A stretch of 64,000 bases of DNA, taken from Arthrobacter sp. OAP107 (GTDB lineage Bacteria; Actinomycetota; Actinomycetes; Actinomycetales; Micrococcaceae). Where the stretch lies: contig NZ_JBEPOK010000001.1 in NCBI RefSeq assembly GCF_040546765.1, forward strand, positions 2,294,001 to 2,358,000. The letters are read 5' to 3'. The notes below the pieces were generated by a model that ran no database searches, was not told the DNA's origin, and saw nothing but the letters and a program-made list of their open reading frames with translations. Shown piece after piece: positions 32,745 through 41,441 of this stretch. Position numbers and translations under genes: made by a program. Positions within the stretch are counted from its first letter, which is position 1; every line of letters starts with the position of its first letter.

Positions 32745-33287
32745 GACGTACCTGCCTATTTTGTTGATTGAACGCTGATTGAACGTTGCATTGGACGGTG
32801 CAAGATTGCGGAGGATGCCTTGCGGAAACCTTGGGCCGTTTTTGCCGGTAGAGATGCCGATTGCACCGCTGGCGAGGCCTGCGCCCGGTGCTGGCTGGGG
32901 GGTTTGGACCGCACGGCGGCAACGACCTCCCCCAGATCAGGGGGTCCACCCACTTCCGGCGGCCGGCCCTGCGATGGCTTTCCGCAACTGGAGCTGCCTA
33001 GGCTCGGCCGCTGCCTGATTCTCAGGCAATTCCCAGTTGCTAATAAGCGTGTCCGAAGGATTGCTTTAGAACCTTGTCCCCAGTTGCCACGCAGATTCGT
33101 GGGACTGCCGCTAGGAAGGCCCCGCACCGCCTCTCACGAGGTGCGCGGGGCACTCTCCTCTTAAGTCGATGGAAGGGCATGCCTACTGACCGGAACCAGC
33201 ATCCACCTGTTCGCCTAATCCCTACTTTTCGGTACACCTAAATCTCGGTTATCCTCGTCTTATCGGTACCCCCAATGGCGAGGATGA
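32745..33287. other. Divergent regulatory region between peroxidase gene and mntH
   Basis: 543 bp. Contains a GC hairpin at 33119-33151 (GCCCCGCACCGCCTC - TCAC - GAGGTGCGCGGGGC, imperfect), a short dyad CCACG-CAGATT-CGTGG at 33087-33102, and the MntR/DtxR-like site listed separately. No protein-like frame was accepted. The first 100 bp should hold the peroxidase promoter. Confidence 0.5.
33227..33242. promoter_or_regulatory. Candidate MntR/DtxR-type operator of mntH
   Basis: TTTCGGTACACCTAAA has arms TTTCGGT and ACCTAAA that are complementary except for one base, matching the AGGT-n2-ACCT style of DtxR/MntR operators. A related direct half, ATCGGTACCCC, follows near 33272-33282. The site is 46 bp upstream of the mntH start. 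Confidence 0.55.
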
Positions 33288-34541
33288 ATGATGGCTGTTT
33301 CGACCCTTTCAGAACGCACTGCACCGGCACGGGTGTGGTCGCGCCTGCTGCTGCTGGGTCCTGCGTTCGTGGCGGCCATCGCCTATGTCGACCCGGGCAA
33401 TGTTGCAGCGAACCTGACCGCCGGGGCCAGTTACGGATATCTGCTGGTCTGGGTGCTCGTAGCAGCCAATGCCATGGCCGTGCTGGTGCAGTACCAGTCC
33501 GCGAAGCTGGGACTGGCCACCGGCATGAGCCTGCCCGAAATCCTGGGTAAACGCCTGGGCACCCGCCGCCGGCGCGCGTACTGGGCCCAGGCGGAAATCG
33601 TGGCCGGAGCGACCGACATGGCCGAGGTGATCGGCGGCGCCGTCGCTCTGAACCTGTTGTTCGGACTTCCGCTGCTGGCAGGCGGGATTATCATCGGCCT
33701 CGCGTCGATGGCACTCCTCTCGCTGCAGTCGAACCGGAGCCAGAAGTCCTTCGAAGTGGCCATTCTGACCCTTCTCGGCGTCATCGCCGTCGGGTTTGTG
33801 TCGGGCCTGTTCGTCAGTCCGCCGGACGCCGGCAGCGCGCTGACCGGCCTGGTGCCGCGCTTTGAAGGAACGGACACCATCCTGCTCGCCGCGAGCATGC
33901 TCGGTGCTACGGTGATGCCGCACGCCATTTACCTCCACTCCGCCCTCGCCCGGGACCGGCACGGCTTCTCCGAAAACCCCGCCGTGCGGACCCGCCTGAT
34001 CCGGGCCACCCGGTTTGACGTAGCCGGTGCGCTGCTGCTGGCCGGCGTCGTCAACATCGCAATGTTGCTGCTGGCGGCATCCAGCCTGCGCGGCGTGGAA
34101 GGGACCGACACCATTGCCGGTGCGCACGCGGCGGTGACGCAGGCACTGGGCCCGGCGATCGGCGTCGTTTTCGCCATCGGCCTGCTCGCCTCGGGCCTGG
34201 CCTCCACCTCCGTCGGCTGCTACGCCGGTGCCACGATCATGGGCGGTCTGCTGAAGGTCCGGATTCCGCTGCTGACCCGGCGGGTGATCACCCTGATTCC
34301 GGCGCTGGTGATCCTCGGGGCCGGCATCGAGCCGACGCTGGCCCTGGTCCTGAGCCAGGTGCTCCTCAGCTTCGGCATCCCGTTTGCGCTGATTCCGCTG
34401 ATCCGGCTCACCGGGAAGCGCGAAGTCATGGGCATCCACACTGATTCGACGCCGCTGAAGATCGCCGGATGGACCAGCGCCACGCTCATCGTCGGCCTGA
34501 ACTGCGTGCTGATCGTCCTGACCGTGCTCGGCGTGTCCTGA
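33288..34541 (+). CDS. mntH: Nramp-type divalent metal (Mn2+) transporter
   Basis: 417 residues with eleven membrane segments. The metal-site motif AYVDPGNVAANLTAGASYGY is at residues 31-50 (Asp-Pro-Gly-Asn), and the TM6 motif MLGATVMPHAIYLHSAL is near 203-219 (Met-Pro-His). These are the Nramp proton-coupled Mn/Fe uptake signatures. Two consecutive ATGs at 33288 and 33291 follow GCGAGGATGA. The upstream MntR-like site suggests repression by Mn2+. Confidence 0.93.
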   Translation: MMAVSTLSERTAPARVWSRLLLLGPAFVAAIAYVDPGNVAANLTAGASYGYLLVWVLVAANAMAVLVQYQSAKLGLATGMSLPEILGKRLGTRRRRAYWAQAEIVAGATDMAEVIGGAVALNLLFGLPLLAGGIIIGLASMALLSLQSNRSQKSFEVAILTLLGVIAVGFVSGLFVSPPDAGSALTGLVPRFEGTDTILLAASMLGATVMPHAIYLHSALARDRHGFSENPAVRTRLIRATRFDVAGALLLAGVVNIAMLLLAASSLRGVEGTDTIAGAHAAVTQALGPAIGVVFAIGLLASGLASTSVGCYAGATIMGGLLKVRIPLLTRRVITLIPALVILGAGIEPTLALVLSQVLLSFGIPFALIPLIRLTGKREVMGIHTDSTPLKIAGWTSATLIVGLNCVLIVLTVLGVS

Positions 34542-34689
34542 CGGTTTGCCTTAATTAATTTCTCCGCTCGGGCCTCCTTGGGAGGCATTGGCGTTACCTG
34601 TACCAGCAGCCACTGTCATACGCGCCCGGAGTACGGTTTTCTGGACATGTCACTCGCAAGTCCCGTATGACCGACGGAAGGTAAATCGA

Positions 34690-35520
34690 ATGACCACATG
34701 GCTCATCACAGGCTGCTCCACCGGCCTTGGCCGCGCCCTGGCCCAGGCCGTACTCGCCCACGGCCATAACGCGGTGGTCACCGCACGGAACGTCAACGCA
34801 GTGAAGGACCTCGCGGCCGACTACCCGGACACTGCACTGGCACTCCCCCTCGACGTCACCGACAAGGAACAGATCAGCTCCGCGGTGCAGCAGGCGCAGG
34901 CCCGGTTCGGCGGTATCGACGTCCTCGTCAACAACGCCGGCTACGGCTACCGTGCCGCCGTGGAAGAAGCCGACGACGCCGATATCCGGCAGCTGTTCGA
35001 CACGAACCTTTTCGGCGCCGTCGACATGATCAAAGCAGTCCTGCCGGGCATGCGCGCAAAGCGGGCGGGCGCGATCCTGAACATCTCCTCCATCGGCGCC
35101 CGCATCTCACCCGCCGGTTCCGGCTACTACTCCGCCACCAAGGCGGCACTGGAGGGCCTCTCGGGTTCGCTGCACAAGGAACTCCAGCCGCTCGGCATCA
35201 GTGTCACGGCCATCGAACCCGGCGCGTTCCGCACCGACTTCGCCGGCCGTTCACTCACCCAGTCAGCGACGGCGATTCCGGACTACGCGGAGACGGCCGG
35301 CAAGCGCCGCAAGGAGCACGACACCGTCCACGGCACCCAGCCGGGCGACCCGGTCAAGGCAGCGGAGGCGATCATCGCCGTCGTCGAAAGCCCCACCCCG
35401 CCGTCGCTGCTGGTTCTGGGCCAGGACGCGTACGGCGCGTTTGCCGCCGTTGCAGACGCGCAGCGCGCGGAACTGGACCAGTGGCGTGACCTGAGCCTCA
35501 GCACGGGCATCGACGAGTAA
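34690..35520 (+). CDS. SDR family oxidoreductase
   Basis: 276 residues from ATG 34690 behind GGAAGG; upstream in-frame starts lack a site. Short-chain dehydrogenase motifs: TGCSTGLGRALA near residues 7-18, LDVTD near 57-61, NNAGYGYRAAVEEA near 81-94, catalytic Ser in NISSIGARISP near 136, and YYSATKAALEGL near 149-160. NAD(P)-dependent, substrate not evident. Confidence 0.9.
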   Translation: MTTWLITGCSTGLGRALAQAVLAHGHNAVVTARNVNAVKDLAADYPDTALALPLDVTDKEQISSAVQQAQARFGGIDVLVNNAGYGYRAAVEEADDADIRQLFDTNLFGAVDMIKAVLPGMRAKRAGAILNISSIGARISPAGSGYYSATKAALEGLSGSLHKELQPLGISVTAIEPGAFRTDFAGRSLTQSATAIPDYAETAGKRRKEHDTVHGTQPGDPVKAAEAIIAVVESPTPPSLLVLGQDAYGAFAAVADAQRAELDQWRDLSLSTGIDE

Positions 35521-35570
35521 CAAACGGCACGGCTCGGCTCCCAGCGGGCCCCTCATGTAAGAATCGGCGG

Positions 35571-35860
35571 ATGAACGATCCGGAGGTCTTATTAGTCGAT
35601 TGGCCTTCGCTTCTTTTCGCTTTCCTTACCTATTCTGTTCTTGTCTGGGGGCCTGCTGTCGCCGTCTCGGTCTTGCGCTTGCCGCCGTCAATCTTGGTTC
35701 CCTGCCCGCACTGGCCGTGCTGGTGGCGATCAGCTATTCACCCATGGGTGATGCCTCAGGACCGCTGGGAAGGGCCGACGGCTATCCGCTGTTGGGAGAA
35801 CAAATCCGCAAGCGCCGGTTCCTGCAGGCCGCAGACGATTACTGGGAGCGGTGGAGCTGA
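35571..35860 (+). pseudogene. Small membrane protein, apparently frameshifted
   Basis: From ATG 35571 the frame gives MNDPEVLLVDWPSLLFAFLT and YSVLVWGPAVAVSVL, hydrophobic and protein-like. It then becomes Trp/Cys/Pro text. The alternative frame gives LALAAVNLGSLPALAVLVAI followed by SYSPMGDASGPLGRADGYPL and ends DDYWERWS with TGA at 35858-35860. One indel near 35675-35690 would give a protein of about 96 residues with a hydrophobic N-terminal half. Alternatively, a TTG at 35600 starts the second frame. Confidence 0.45.
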
Positions 35861-35872
35861 CGGGGCCGCCGC

Positions 35873-36178
35873 TTACTCGGCCTCGAAACCGAGGCGGTCG
35901 CGGACAAGCTTCGCGACGACGGCGGCGTGCTGGTTCTTCTCCGCGCGGGCTTCCGATTTGAGCGTTGCCAAATATGCAACGTACGCGGCAGTCCGGGTGT
36001 CGTAGGCGGCGGCGCGCGTTTCGAGTGCGAGGGCAAGGGTGGCATGGGCCTGGGCCAGCCTGATCTGGAGTTCGGCGTCGACATCGGCGCCCGACAGTGC
36101 TTGCTCGGCTGCGGCGAGCAGGGACCGGGCGACGTCGGCGTGCTCGTTCGCGGCGCGCTGGCCGAGGTCTGGCTGCAT
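35873..36178 (-). CDS. Hypothetical coiled-coil protein (101 aa)
   Basis: Starts MQPDLGQRAANEHADVARSL behind GGAAGAGAGG. It is Ala-rich and almost entirely helical (LLAAAEQALSGADVDAELQI, LAQAHATLALALETRAAAYD), ending KLVRDRLGFEAE. No Cys, no signal. No family recognised. It is convergent with the small frameshifted membrane gene. Confidence 0.65.
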   Translation of the reverse strand: MQPDLGQRAANEHADVARSLLAAAEQALSGADVDAELQIRLAQAHATLALALETRAAAYDTRTAAYVAYLATLKSEARAEKNQHAAVVAKLVRDRLGFEAE

Positions 36179-36269
36179 AGCTCTGCCTCTCTTCCTTCAG
36201 GTCCATACGCCACCCGCGACGGGTGGCCGCGAGATGTGGTGTAAGCCTAAAGCACGATGTGCTGTCCTG

Positions 36270-37226
36270 TTATGTCCCCGGCCTGACCGCTCGGTGCCGC
36301 CCAGCCGCGATTTCTTCGACGGCGTCGACGAGTGCGGCCATCGACTCCGGGCCGCCGTGCCCTTCGTTCTCAACGACGAGGAGTCGGCTCCCCTCCCAGC
36401 GCTGATGAAGCCTCCAAGGCGTGATCACGGGCCCGCTGACGTCTTTGCGCCCATGAATGAGGTAGCCGGGAATACCGTTGAGTTGGTGGATCCTTTGCGT
36501 GATGGCTTGCCCGCCGCTGAGGAATGCGTCGTGCGACCAGTAGTGGGTGACGAGGATGGCGAAGGTCATACGCCTGCGATCGTCGTCGAACATCAGGCCG
36601 GGCTGCCACAGCGGATCCAGCGAGATGTGCGTGGACTCCCACCGATCCCATGCCAGGGCTGCCGCCTCGGCATCGTCGCGGTCCTCGCCCGCGAGGCGGC
36701 GGGCGTACGCGTCCACCACCCGTTCCCCGGACCGGCATTTGGCTTGGCTTGAGAACTGCGCCCATGCTTCCGGGAAGATCCGGCCCACGCCCTCGGTGAT
36801 CCACTCGACCTCCTCGCGGCTCGTGGTGGTCACGGCCATCAGTGCGAGCCCAAGCACACGGTCCCGGTGCTGAAGGGCATATGCCAGGGCGAGGGTGCTC
36901 CCCCACGACGCTCCTGTGACAATCCACTTCCTGACCTGGAGGTGCCGGCGCACGGCCTCGATGTCCTCGATCAGGGCCTGGGTGGTGTTGGCCGGCAGGA
37001 AAGCAAGATCGTCCTGGACGGCCGGCGTGCTCTGCCCACAGCCGCGCTGGTGCAGGCCGACGGTCCAGAACCTTGAAGCGTCATGGCGGGTCCGGTAACC
37101 CTGGCCAGGAGAGGCGCCGGGGCCGCCGTGGAGGTAGAGCACGGGAATCCCCGCGGGATTTCCCGACGTCTCCCAATAGATTTCTGCGCCGCCCACTTTT
37201 ACCCGGCCCGCATTCTCCCCCGTCAT
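36270..37226 (-). CDS. pip: Proline iminopeptidase
   Basis: 318 residues from ATG 37226, the usual length for the family; a longer frame adds 60 residues of non-coding text. Alpha/beta-hydrolase of family S33: oxyanion motif YLHGGPGASPGQGY near residues 30-43, the HQRGCGQSTP motif near 57-66, nucleophile in GASWGSTLALAYALQHRDRV near 97-116 (Ser99), and C-terminal His in VVENEGHGGPES. Releases N-terminal proline from peptides in the cytoplasm. No clear ribosome site precedes the start. Confidence 0.87.
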   Translation of the reverse strand: MTGENAGRVKVGGAEIYWETSGNPAGIPVLYLHGGPGASPGQGYRTRHDASRFWTVGLHQRGCGQSTPAVQDDLAFLPANTTQALIEDIEAVRRHLQVRKWIVTGASWGSTLALAYALQHRDRVLGLALMAVTTTSREEVEWITEGVGRIFPEAWAQFSSQAKCRSGERVVDAYARRLAGEDRDDAEAAALAWDRWESTHISLDPLWQPGLMFDDDRRRMTFAILVTHYWSHDAFLSGGQAITQRIHQLNGIPGYLIHGRKDVSGPVITPWRLHQRWEGSRLLVVENEGHGGPESMAALVDAVEEIAAGRHRAVRPGT

Positions 37227-37299
37227 CCAACAAAGGTTACGAGATGGACCTTGGCAGGGGTAGGGTCGGTGAAAGCGTCGGATTGGGAATGGGGAACCG

Positions 37300-37440
37300 A
37301 TGAGGCTTGAGGGCTGGCACGTCGTCGTGTTTTTGGCGTTGGCGCTGATGGCGGTTGCCGTCGTTGCGGTGGTTTTCATCGCCGGCTGGATTCTGCGGAT
37401 GGCCAAGGGGCGGACTGACGGCGAAGGTTCGGGGCCGTAG
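37300..37440 (+). CDS. Small single-TM membrane protein (46 aa)
   Basis: Begins MRLEGWHVVVFLALALMAVA and has one long hydrophobic helix (residues 7-32) followed by a basic tail RMAKGRTDGEG. Preceded by GGGGAACCG. Core-like composition. Small Gly-tailed proteins of this type are common in Micrococcaceae but have no assigned role. Confidence 0.55.
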   Translation: MRLEGWHVVVFLALALMAVAVVAVVFIAGWILRMAKGRTDGEGSGP

Positions 37441-37786
37441 TGGCGTTAGAGGCTCCTTCTGCCGTTCGTCCGGCTCCTCCTCACGGCCCTGGTCCCGGGA
37501 CCGATACGAAGAAGCGGTCCGTCACCCACCGAAGTGCATCGGCCCGTCCACTGGCTGCGGCCTTGTGGCTGTTCGCGGCCGGCACGCTCACATGGCTCCA
37601 TTGTCAGCCAACCCGCGCGCCCCTCGAGCTGTGAACTGCACGAGCTGAGGAAGCGTCGCGGGAAAACCTGCGGAAGCTGAGGAAGCGTCGCGGGAAAACC
37701 TGCAGGAACTGATAGAGCGTTGGGGGCAGAGGTCGCCCAGCTGCAGCACCTCAAGGGAGTCATCGACGTCCGTAGGTGCGCCCGGC
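37441..37786. other. Intergenic region carrying the 32-bp repeat
   Basis: 346 bp between the small membrane gene and the 3' end of the thiolase gene. Apart from the tandem repeat at 37646-37741, no gene or terminator was recognised. Confidence 0.5.
37646..37741 (+). repeat. 32-bp tandem repeat array 1 (2 good copies, 1 degraded)
   Basis: Copies at 37646-37677 and 37678-37709 both start TGAGGAAGCGTCGCGGGAAA and continue ACCTGC, with two differences in the last six bases. A third unit at 37710-37741 begins TGATAGAGCG and is diverged. There are no spacers between units. The same unit occurs near 49461-49504 and 49781-49908. Confidence 0.85.
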
Positions 37787-39037
37787 TTACAGCCGGATGT
37801 GGCGGAACAGTGCCGCAGTGCCCATGCCGCCCGCGATGCTGATCATGGCCAGGGCCAGCTTCCCGTCAGCAGCCGCGGCCGGTGACTGCCGGGCCTGCGC
37901 CAGCAGCCTGGTCACCAGCACGGCGCCGGACGCGCCGTACGCATGACCCAAAGCCAGCGCCCCGCCGTCGGCGTTGGCCCGGGACGGATCGATCCCCAGG
38001 TGGTCCAGGCACGCAAGGGTCTGCGAGGCGAACGCCTCATTAAACTCCACAAGGTCCATGTCCGCCGCGTCCACCGACTGCGCGGCCAGTAGCCGCGAGG
38101 CGGCGGCTGCGGCACCGATCCCCAGCAGCTGCGGTTCCACCCCGGCCGTGTCCGTGCCCAGGACGGCCAGCCCGTCGGCGGCACCCAGTTCCCGGGCCCT
38201 GGCCAGTGAGGTGATCACGACGGCGGCGGCCCCGTCAGCGTCGAAGCACGAGTTTCCCGCGGTGACAGTCCCGGAGTCCACGAAGGCCGCGGGGAACCGC
38301 GCCATCAGGGCTTCGCTGAGTTTGGGGCGGGGACCGTCGTCGGCCGTCACCGTCCCCGGAACCGTTCCTGACGCTGCAGGCAGCGGCACCGTCTCCCGGC
38401 CAAACGTGCCGTCTGACTGCGCAGCCACTGCCCTGCGGTGGCTGCGCAGCGCAAACTCGTCCTGCCGGGCGCGGCTGATGCCGTATTCCTGGGCAACGTT
38501 CTCGGCCGCGACGCCCATGTCCGGGTCGCCGTGGGTGTGCGGCGCAAACTGGGCACGGCTGAAGAAGGCGGGTTCGCCGTCGTCGTTCCGGTGCGCGCGC
38601 AGCGGCGCGGTGCTGATGCTTTCGACGCCGCCCGCAAGGTACGTGCCGGCGCCCGCCGCGACGAGCCGGGACGCGAGGACGATGGCGTCCAGGCCGGAGC
38701 CGCACTGGCGGTCCACCGTCAGGCCCGGAACCGTGACGGGCAGTCCGGCCTCGAGGGCAGCGAGCCGGGCGACGTTGCCGCCCGCACCGACGGCGTTGCC
38801 GATGACCACGTCAGCCACCTCGCGGGCGCCCACCCCCGTTTCAGCCAGCAGCGCCGTCAGGACCGGTGCCAGCAGTTCGTGGGAGCGCAGGTGCTTGAGC
38901 GCACCGTTCGCCCGGCAGACGGGTGTGCGCAGCGCCGCGATGATTACCGGCTGCCGGTCGTCCGGCAGCTGGAACCCCGGATGCCCGGGTACCGGCCCGG
39001 ACGGCACGCTAGACAAGGTGCCGGACCCGGCTGTCAC
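37787..39037 (-). CDS. Thiolase family protein (acetyl-CoA acetyltransferase-like)
   Basis: 416 residues from GTG 39037. The nucleophile motif VDRQCGSGLDAIVLASRLVA has Cys near residue 110, NEAFASQ is near 335, and GHAYGASGAVLVTRLL is near 371 with the active-site His. The C-terminal C-x-G-G-G motif of biosynthetic thiolases reads MISIAGGMG, with Ser in place of the second catalytic Cys. Its start overlaps the end of the acyl-CoA ligase gene by 29 bp, so the two are co-translated and probably act in sequence on an acyl substrate. Confidence 0.85.
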   Translation of the reverse strand: MTAGSGTLSSVPSGPVPGHPGFQLPDDRQPVIIAALRTPVCRANGALKHLRSHELLAPVLTALLAETGVGAREVADVVIGNAVGAGGNVARLAALEAGLPVTVPGLTVDRQCGSGLDAIVLASRLVAAGAGTYLAGGVESISTAPLRAHRNDDGEPAFFSRAQFAPHTHGDPDMGVAAENVAQEYGISRARQDEFALRSHRRAVAAQSDGTFGRETVPLPAASGTVPGTVTADDGPRPKLSEALMARFPAAFVDSGTVTAGNSCFDADGAAAVVITSLARARELGAADGLAVLGTDTAGVEPQLLGIGAAAAASRLLAAQSVDAADMDLVEFNEAFASQTLACLDHLGIDPSRANADGGALALGHAYGASGAVLVTRLLAQARQSPAAAADGKLALAMISIAGGMGTAALFRHIRL

Positions 39038-40415
39038 GGGCCGCGATCCAGTCGAGCAGGAGGCGCCGGCTGACCTTGCCGCGGTCCGTCACCGGAAGCT
39101 CGTCGAGGGCATAGTACTGCAGCGGCCGCTTGTCCTTGGGCAGGACGTCCTCCAGCCCGGTCTTGAGCTGCGTCGCGGTGACGCCGCCATGCGAGGGAAC
39201 GATGCCGGCCACCACGCGCTGGCCGCGCAGGTCGTCATCCATGCCGGCGGCAATGGCCGAGGCGACGCCGGGCACCGAGGACAGCGCCAGCTCCACCTCA
39301 TGCGGATAGACGTTCTTGCCTGCTGTGATGATCATGTCGGCGCGGCGGCCGAGGATGTGCAGCACCCCGTCGGCAAGGTAGCCCTGGTCGCCCACGGTGA
39401 ACCAGCCGTCGAAGCAGCGCAGCGCCTGGCCGTCGTCGCCCCAGAGGTAGCCGTTGCTGACCATCCCGCTTTGGACGCTGATGTTGCCGGCCGCCCCGTC
39501 GGGGAGCACCGCGCCGGAGTCGTCCAGGATCCGCACCTCGACGCCCGGGAACGGCCGGCCGATCGCGGTGCTGCCGGCGGCGAACGGCTCCCCCGCGGCC
39601 AGGCCTGCGCCGGAGACAAAGCTCAGTTCCGACGCCCCGTAATACTCGTAGATGGTGGCATGCGGCGCCCATCGGCGGGCCGCCTCCAGCGTGCGCGCGT
39701 CCAGCTTCGAACCCGCACAGATGATGGTCCGGACACCCGACGCGTCCACGCAGCCCAGGAGTCCGCGTTCGCTGAGCAGCCGCAGCATGGTGGGAACCAG
39801 CACCAGCCGGGTGATGCCGTCGTGGGTGATGGCCGCGTGGACATCCCCGACGTCGAACGATTCCAGGGTGTGGAACTCCGAACCGGCGTAGAGGCATTCA
39901 GCCAGCGCATACAGGTTCAGGCTGGCGGCCAGCGGTCCGGGTGCCAGCGTCTTGTCCTGCTGGCTAAGCCGGAAGAACTCCATCGACGCTTCGAAGGACT
40001 GCTGCCAGGAGCGGCGCGAACGGGTGAACGCCTTGGGTACGGAGGTGGTGCCGGAGGTCAGGCCGATGAGGAAAGACGCGGCCGGGTCCCCATCCGCCAG
40101 GTCACTGCCGGCACCCCCGGCAACCGGATCAACGCCGCTGCCCAGACGCCGGACGATCTCGTCCCGCAGCTGTTCCGGCCATGTGGGGTCCAGGACCGCG
40201 CACTCACGGTCACCGGCCACGGCGGCGGCGAAGTCAACGGCGAACCGGGTGGAATTGGGCTGGGCGAGGACTGTGATCGGAGCCGTGCTGGAGGCTGCGG
40301 CAGCCTGCGCGGCGTCGCGCAGTTCGGCCCAGCTGAGCCGTTTTCCGGCCACGACGACGGCGGTGTCGTCGGGGCGTTCATCGGCCCAACGCTGGAGATT
40401 GTTGAGAAAAGGCAT
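39009..40415 (-). CDS. AMP-binding acyl-CoA ligase
   Basis: 468 residues from ATG 40415; longer upstream frames run antisense to the metallopeptidase gene. ANL-superfamily motifs: P-loop LTSGTTSVPKAFTRS near residues 119-133, YEYYGASE near 255-262, the YLWGDDGQALRCFDGWFTVGD region near 325-345, and the hinge and Lys motif VTDRGKVSRR near 447-456. Shorter than most ligases of the family. Together with the thiolase gene it suggests activation and chain processing of an acyl substrate, possibly in fatty-acid or quinone-side metabolism; the substrate is unknown. Confidence 0.85.
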   Translation of the reverse strand: MPFLNNLQRWADERPDDTAVVVAGKRLSWAELRDAAQAAAASSTAPITVLAQPNSTRFAVDFAAAVAGDRECAVLDPTWPEQLRDEIVRRLGSGVDPVAGGAGSDLADGDPAASFLIGLTSGTTSVPKAFTRSRRSWQQSFEASMEFFRLSQQDKTLAPGPLAASLNLYALAECLYAGSEFHTLESFDVGDVHAAITHDGITRLVLVPTMLRLLSERGLLGCVDASGVRTIICAGSKLDARTLEAARRWAPHATIYEYYGASELSFVSGAGLAAGEPFAAGSTAIGRPFPGVEVRILDDSGAVLPDGAAGNISVQSGMVSNGYLWGDDGQALRCFDGWFTVGDQGYLADGVLHILGRRADMIITAGKNVYPHEVELALSSVPGVASAIAAGMDDDLRGQRVVAGIVPSHGGVTATQLKTGLEDVLPKDKRPLQYYALDELPVTDRGKVSRRLLLDWIAARDSRVRHLV

Positions 40416-40475
40416 CGGACCAACTTTACCGGGCCGAACCCGCCACCGCCCCGAGGTGAAGACTATTGTGACAAC

Positions 40476-41372
40476 ATGAGCTTCAATGACGGGGTCGAGC
40501 TGGACCCATCCCAAGTGGAAGACCGGCGCGGCGGCGGAGTAGGCCGCGGCACAAAGATCGGCGGAGGCATCGGGGGCGGCGTCATCCTGCTCCTTGCGGC
40601 ACTGTTTGGCATCAACCCGCAGCTGCTTGGCCCGCTTCTGGGCAGCGGGCAGGAACAGCCGGCCCGGAGCACGGGAACACCCCTCACCCAGTGCAAGCTG
40701 GGTTCCGACGCCGACAAGGACCTCGACTGCCGGATTGCCGGGACGGTGAACAGCCTCAACGCGTTCTGGCCCGCGTACCTCGCCGACTACAACGTGAAGT
40801 ACCCGCGGCCGAAGGCTGTGCTGTTCGAGGGCGCCACGCGCACGGGCTGCGGCACGGCCACGTCCGAGGTGGGCCCGTTCTACTGCCCGCCGGACACCAC
40901 GGCCTACTTCGATCCCGGCTTCTTCCAGGACCTGGTGACCCGCTTCGGTTCTTCCGGCGGCCCGCTGGCCCAGGAGTATGTGGTGGCCCACGAGTTCGGA
41001 CACCACATTCAGAACATCCTCGGCGACCTGGACAAGGCCCAGCAGGATCCGCAGGGTGCGGAATCCGGTGCTGTCCGGGTGGAGCTGCAGGCCGACTGCT
41101 ACGCGGGGCTCTGGACCCGGTACGCCACCACGCAGAAGGACCCGAAAACCGGCAAGCCCTTCCTTGAGCCGCTCAAGCAGCAGGACCTGAACGACGCGCT
41201 CTCCGCAGCGTCCGCCGTTGGCGACGACCGGATCCAGAAGGCCGCCACGGGACGCGTCAACCCGGAAGGCTGGACGCACGGGTCCAGCGCACAGCGGCAG
41301 AAGTGGTTCTACCAGGGCTACAAGACCGGCGACATTAACCAGTGCGACACGTTCAGCGCCAGAACCCTGTAA
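40476..41372 (+). CDS. Neutral zinc metallopeptidase (YpfJ family)
   Basis: 298 residues from ATG 40476. Domain order: acidic/basic N-terminus with DRRGGGVGRGTKIGGGIGGG, one membrane helix (about 30-48), then the peptidase domain. The zinc motif VVAHEFGHHIQNI (HExxH) lies near residues 169-181, and the third ligand is in the VELQADCYAGLW block near 203. Signature FNDGVELDPSQVEDRRG at the start is typical of the family. Membrane-anchored with an extracytoplasmic catalytic domain; substrate unknown. Confidence 0.88.
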   Translation: MSFNDGVELDPSQVEDRRGGGVGRGTKIGGGIGGGVILLLAALFGINPQLLGPLLGSGQEQPARSTGTPLTQCKLGSDADKDLDCRIAGTVNSLNAFWPAYLADYNVKYPRPKAVLFEGATRTGCGTATSEVGPFYCPPDTTAYFDPGFFQDLVTRFGSSGGPLAQEYVVAHEFGHHIQNILGDLDKAQQDPQGAESGAVRVELQADCYAGLWTRYATTQKDPKTGKPFLEPLKQQDLNDALSAASAVGDDRIQKAATGRVNPEGWTHGSSAQRQKWFYQGYKTGDINQCDTFSARTL

Positions 41373-41389
41373 CCCTCAGGCTGATTAAG

Positions 41390-41435
41390 ACGACGGCCGG
41401 TCACCTTCACTGGGAAGGTGACCGGCCGCCGTCGT
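41390..41435. terminator. Bidirectional terminator between metallopeptidase and suf operon
   Basis: ACGACGGCCGGTCACCTTC at 41390-41408 pairs with GAAGGTGACCGGCCG-CCGTCGT at 41414-41435, apart from small internal offsets, with a short loop. It lies between two convergent genes, so it can serve both strands. Confidence 0.82.
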
Positions 41436-41441
41436 ACTTAT

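Noticed and set aside
33087..33151. Mn riboswitch (yybP-ykoY) upstream of mntH
   Set aside because: Hairpins are present, but the conserved yybP-ykoY loop sequences could not be recognised. The MntR-like dyad explains regulation better.
37974..40475. N-terminal 834 residues in frame with the metallopeptidase
   Set aside because: These lie antisense to the thiolase and ligase genes. The peptidase begins normally at ATG 40476.
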